Assembly (NCBI GenBank): GCA_002284615.2 | Contig: MU069811.1 | Span: 203,911-220,121, forward strand | Direction: 5' to 3' | Source of the DNA: Dunaliella salina | Taxonomy: Eukaryota; Chlorophyta; Chlorophyceae; Chlamydomonadales; Dunaliellaceae | DNA: 16,211 nt | Shown: positions 16,180 through 16,211 of the stretch, piece by piece | Layout: each line of letters starts with the position of its first letter | How positions within the stretch are numbered: the first letter of the stretch is position 1 | Program-made: the position numbers and the translations under genes | The notes under the pieces: model-generated | What the model was told of the DNA's origin: nothing | Database searches by the model: none | What the model saw: the letters and a program-made list of their open reading frames with translations, nothing else

Positions 16180-16211
16180 ACCCTACCCTACACACAATTT
16201 AGTTTCTTTGT
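16088..16211 (-). other. 3' end of an upstream P450 intron
   Basis: This is the acceptor side of an intron whose donor lies outside the window. It consists almost entirely of the microsatellite plus 30 bases of flank (plus strand CCCTACCCTACACAC). Confidence 0.75.
16089..16178. repeat. (TG)40 plus (AG)5 microsatellite at a splice acceptor
   Basis: TG runs perfectly from 16089 to 16168, followed by AG to 16178. On the P450 strand this is CT followed by (CA)40, and the last CA plus G forms the acceptor CACACAG of exon 1. The repeat therefore replaces the normal pyrimidine tract. The His-Thr frame through it is an artefact. Confidence 0.95.

Noticed and set aside
15782..16195. Minus-strand frame with long His-Thr repeats
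   Set aside because: The repeat is the intronic (CA)40 tract translated; only 15968-16087 of it is an exon.
16181..16196. CCCTACCCTACAC, telomere-like
   Set aside because: Only two imperfect units; no telomeric array.

Overview
The window is eukaryotic nuclear DNA dominated by one intron-rich gene on the minus strand. Joining open segments at splice sites gives a cytochrome P450 monooxygenase in 12 exons between 16087 and 1222. All 11 exon junctions agree in phase, giving 490 codons and a stop. The P450 landmarks appear in order: C-helix WxxxR, I-helix GGYETS, K-helix ESMR, FWPERW, the heme loop ending in RDCIG, and a C-terminal beta region. The N-terminal membrane anchor, start codon and promoter lie beyond the right edge.

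The organism is probably a green alga of moderate GC content. The reasons are the many introns, GTGCGT-like donors, the P450 style (an AGLL stretch before the K-helix and an FSQGPRDCIG heme loop), and fragments of a non-LTR retrotransposon that carries RNase H plus a CCHC and PD-(D/E)XK endonuclease tail, as in the RandI/Dualen group known from chlorophytes. This is inference and the species is not identified.

Layout from left to right: 1-1221 is the 3' UTR and flank of the P450, with a long hairpin. 1222-4093 holds exons 12 to 10 and introns carrying an inverted retroelement scrap (near 1985-2225) and an (AG)40 tract. Intron 9 (4094-6093) contains a 700-bp MITE with terminal inverted repeats and a 9-bp target-site duplication, like Mutator-type elements. 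6094-9004 holds exons 9 to 6, with retroelement 3' ends in introns 8 and 7. Intron 5 (9005-11389) holds the longest retroelement copy, with RNase H. Intron 4 holds another 3' end. Intron 3 holds a 19-bp minisatellite. Exons 3 to 1 follow, and a (TG)40 tract directly abuts the splice acceptor of exon 1.

Exons total 1473 bp of about 14.9 kb. Two introns appear to use GC-AG boundaries. No new multi-gene system is evident. The most notable points are the splicing architecture of the P450, the recurrent retroelement family with a conserved 3' hairpin, and the intact MITE. No rRNA, tRNA or CRISPR array was recognised.
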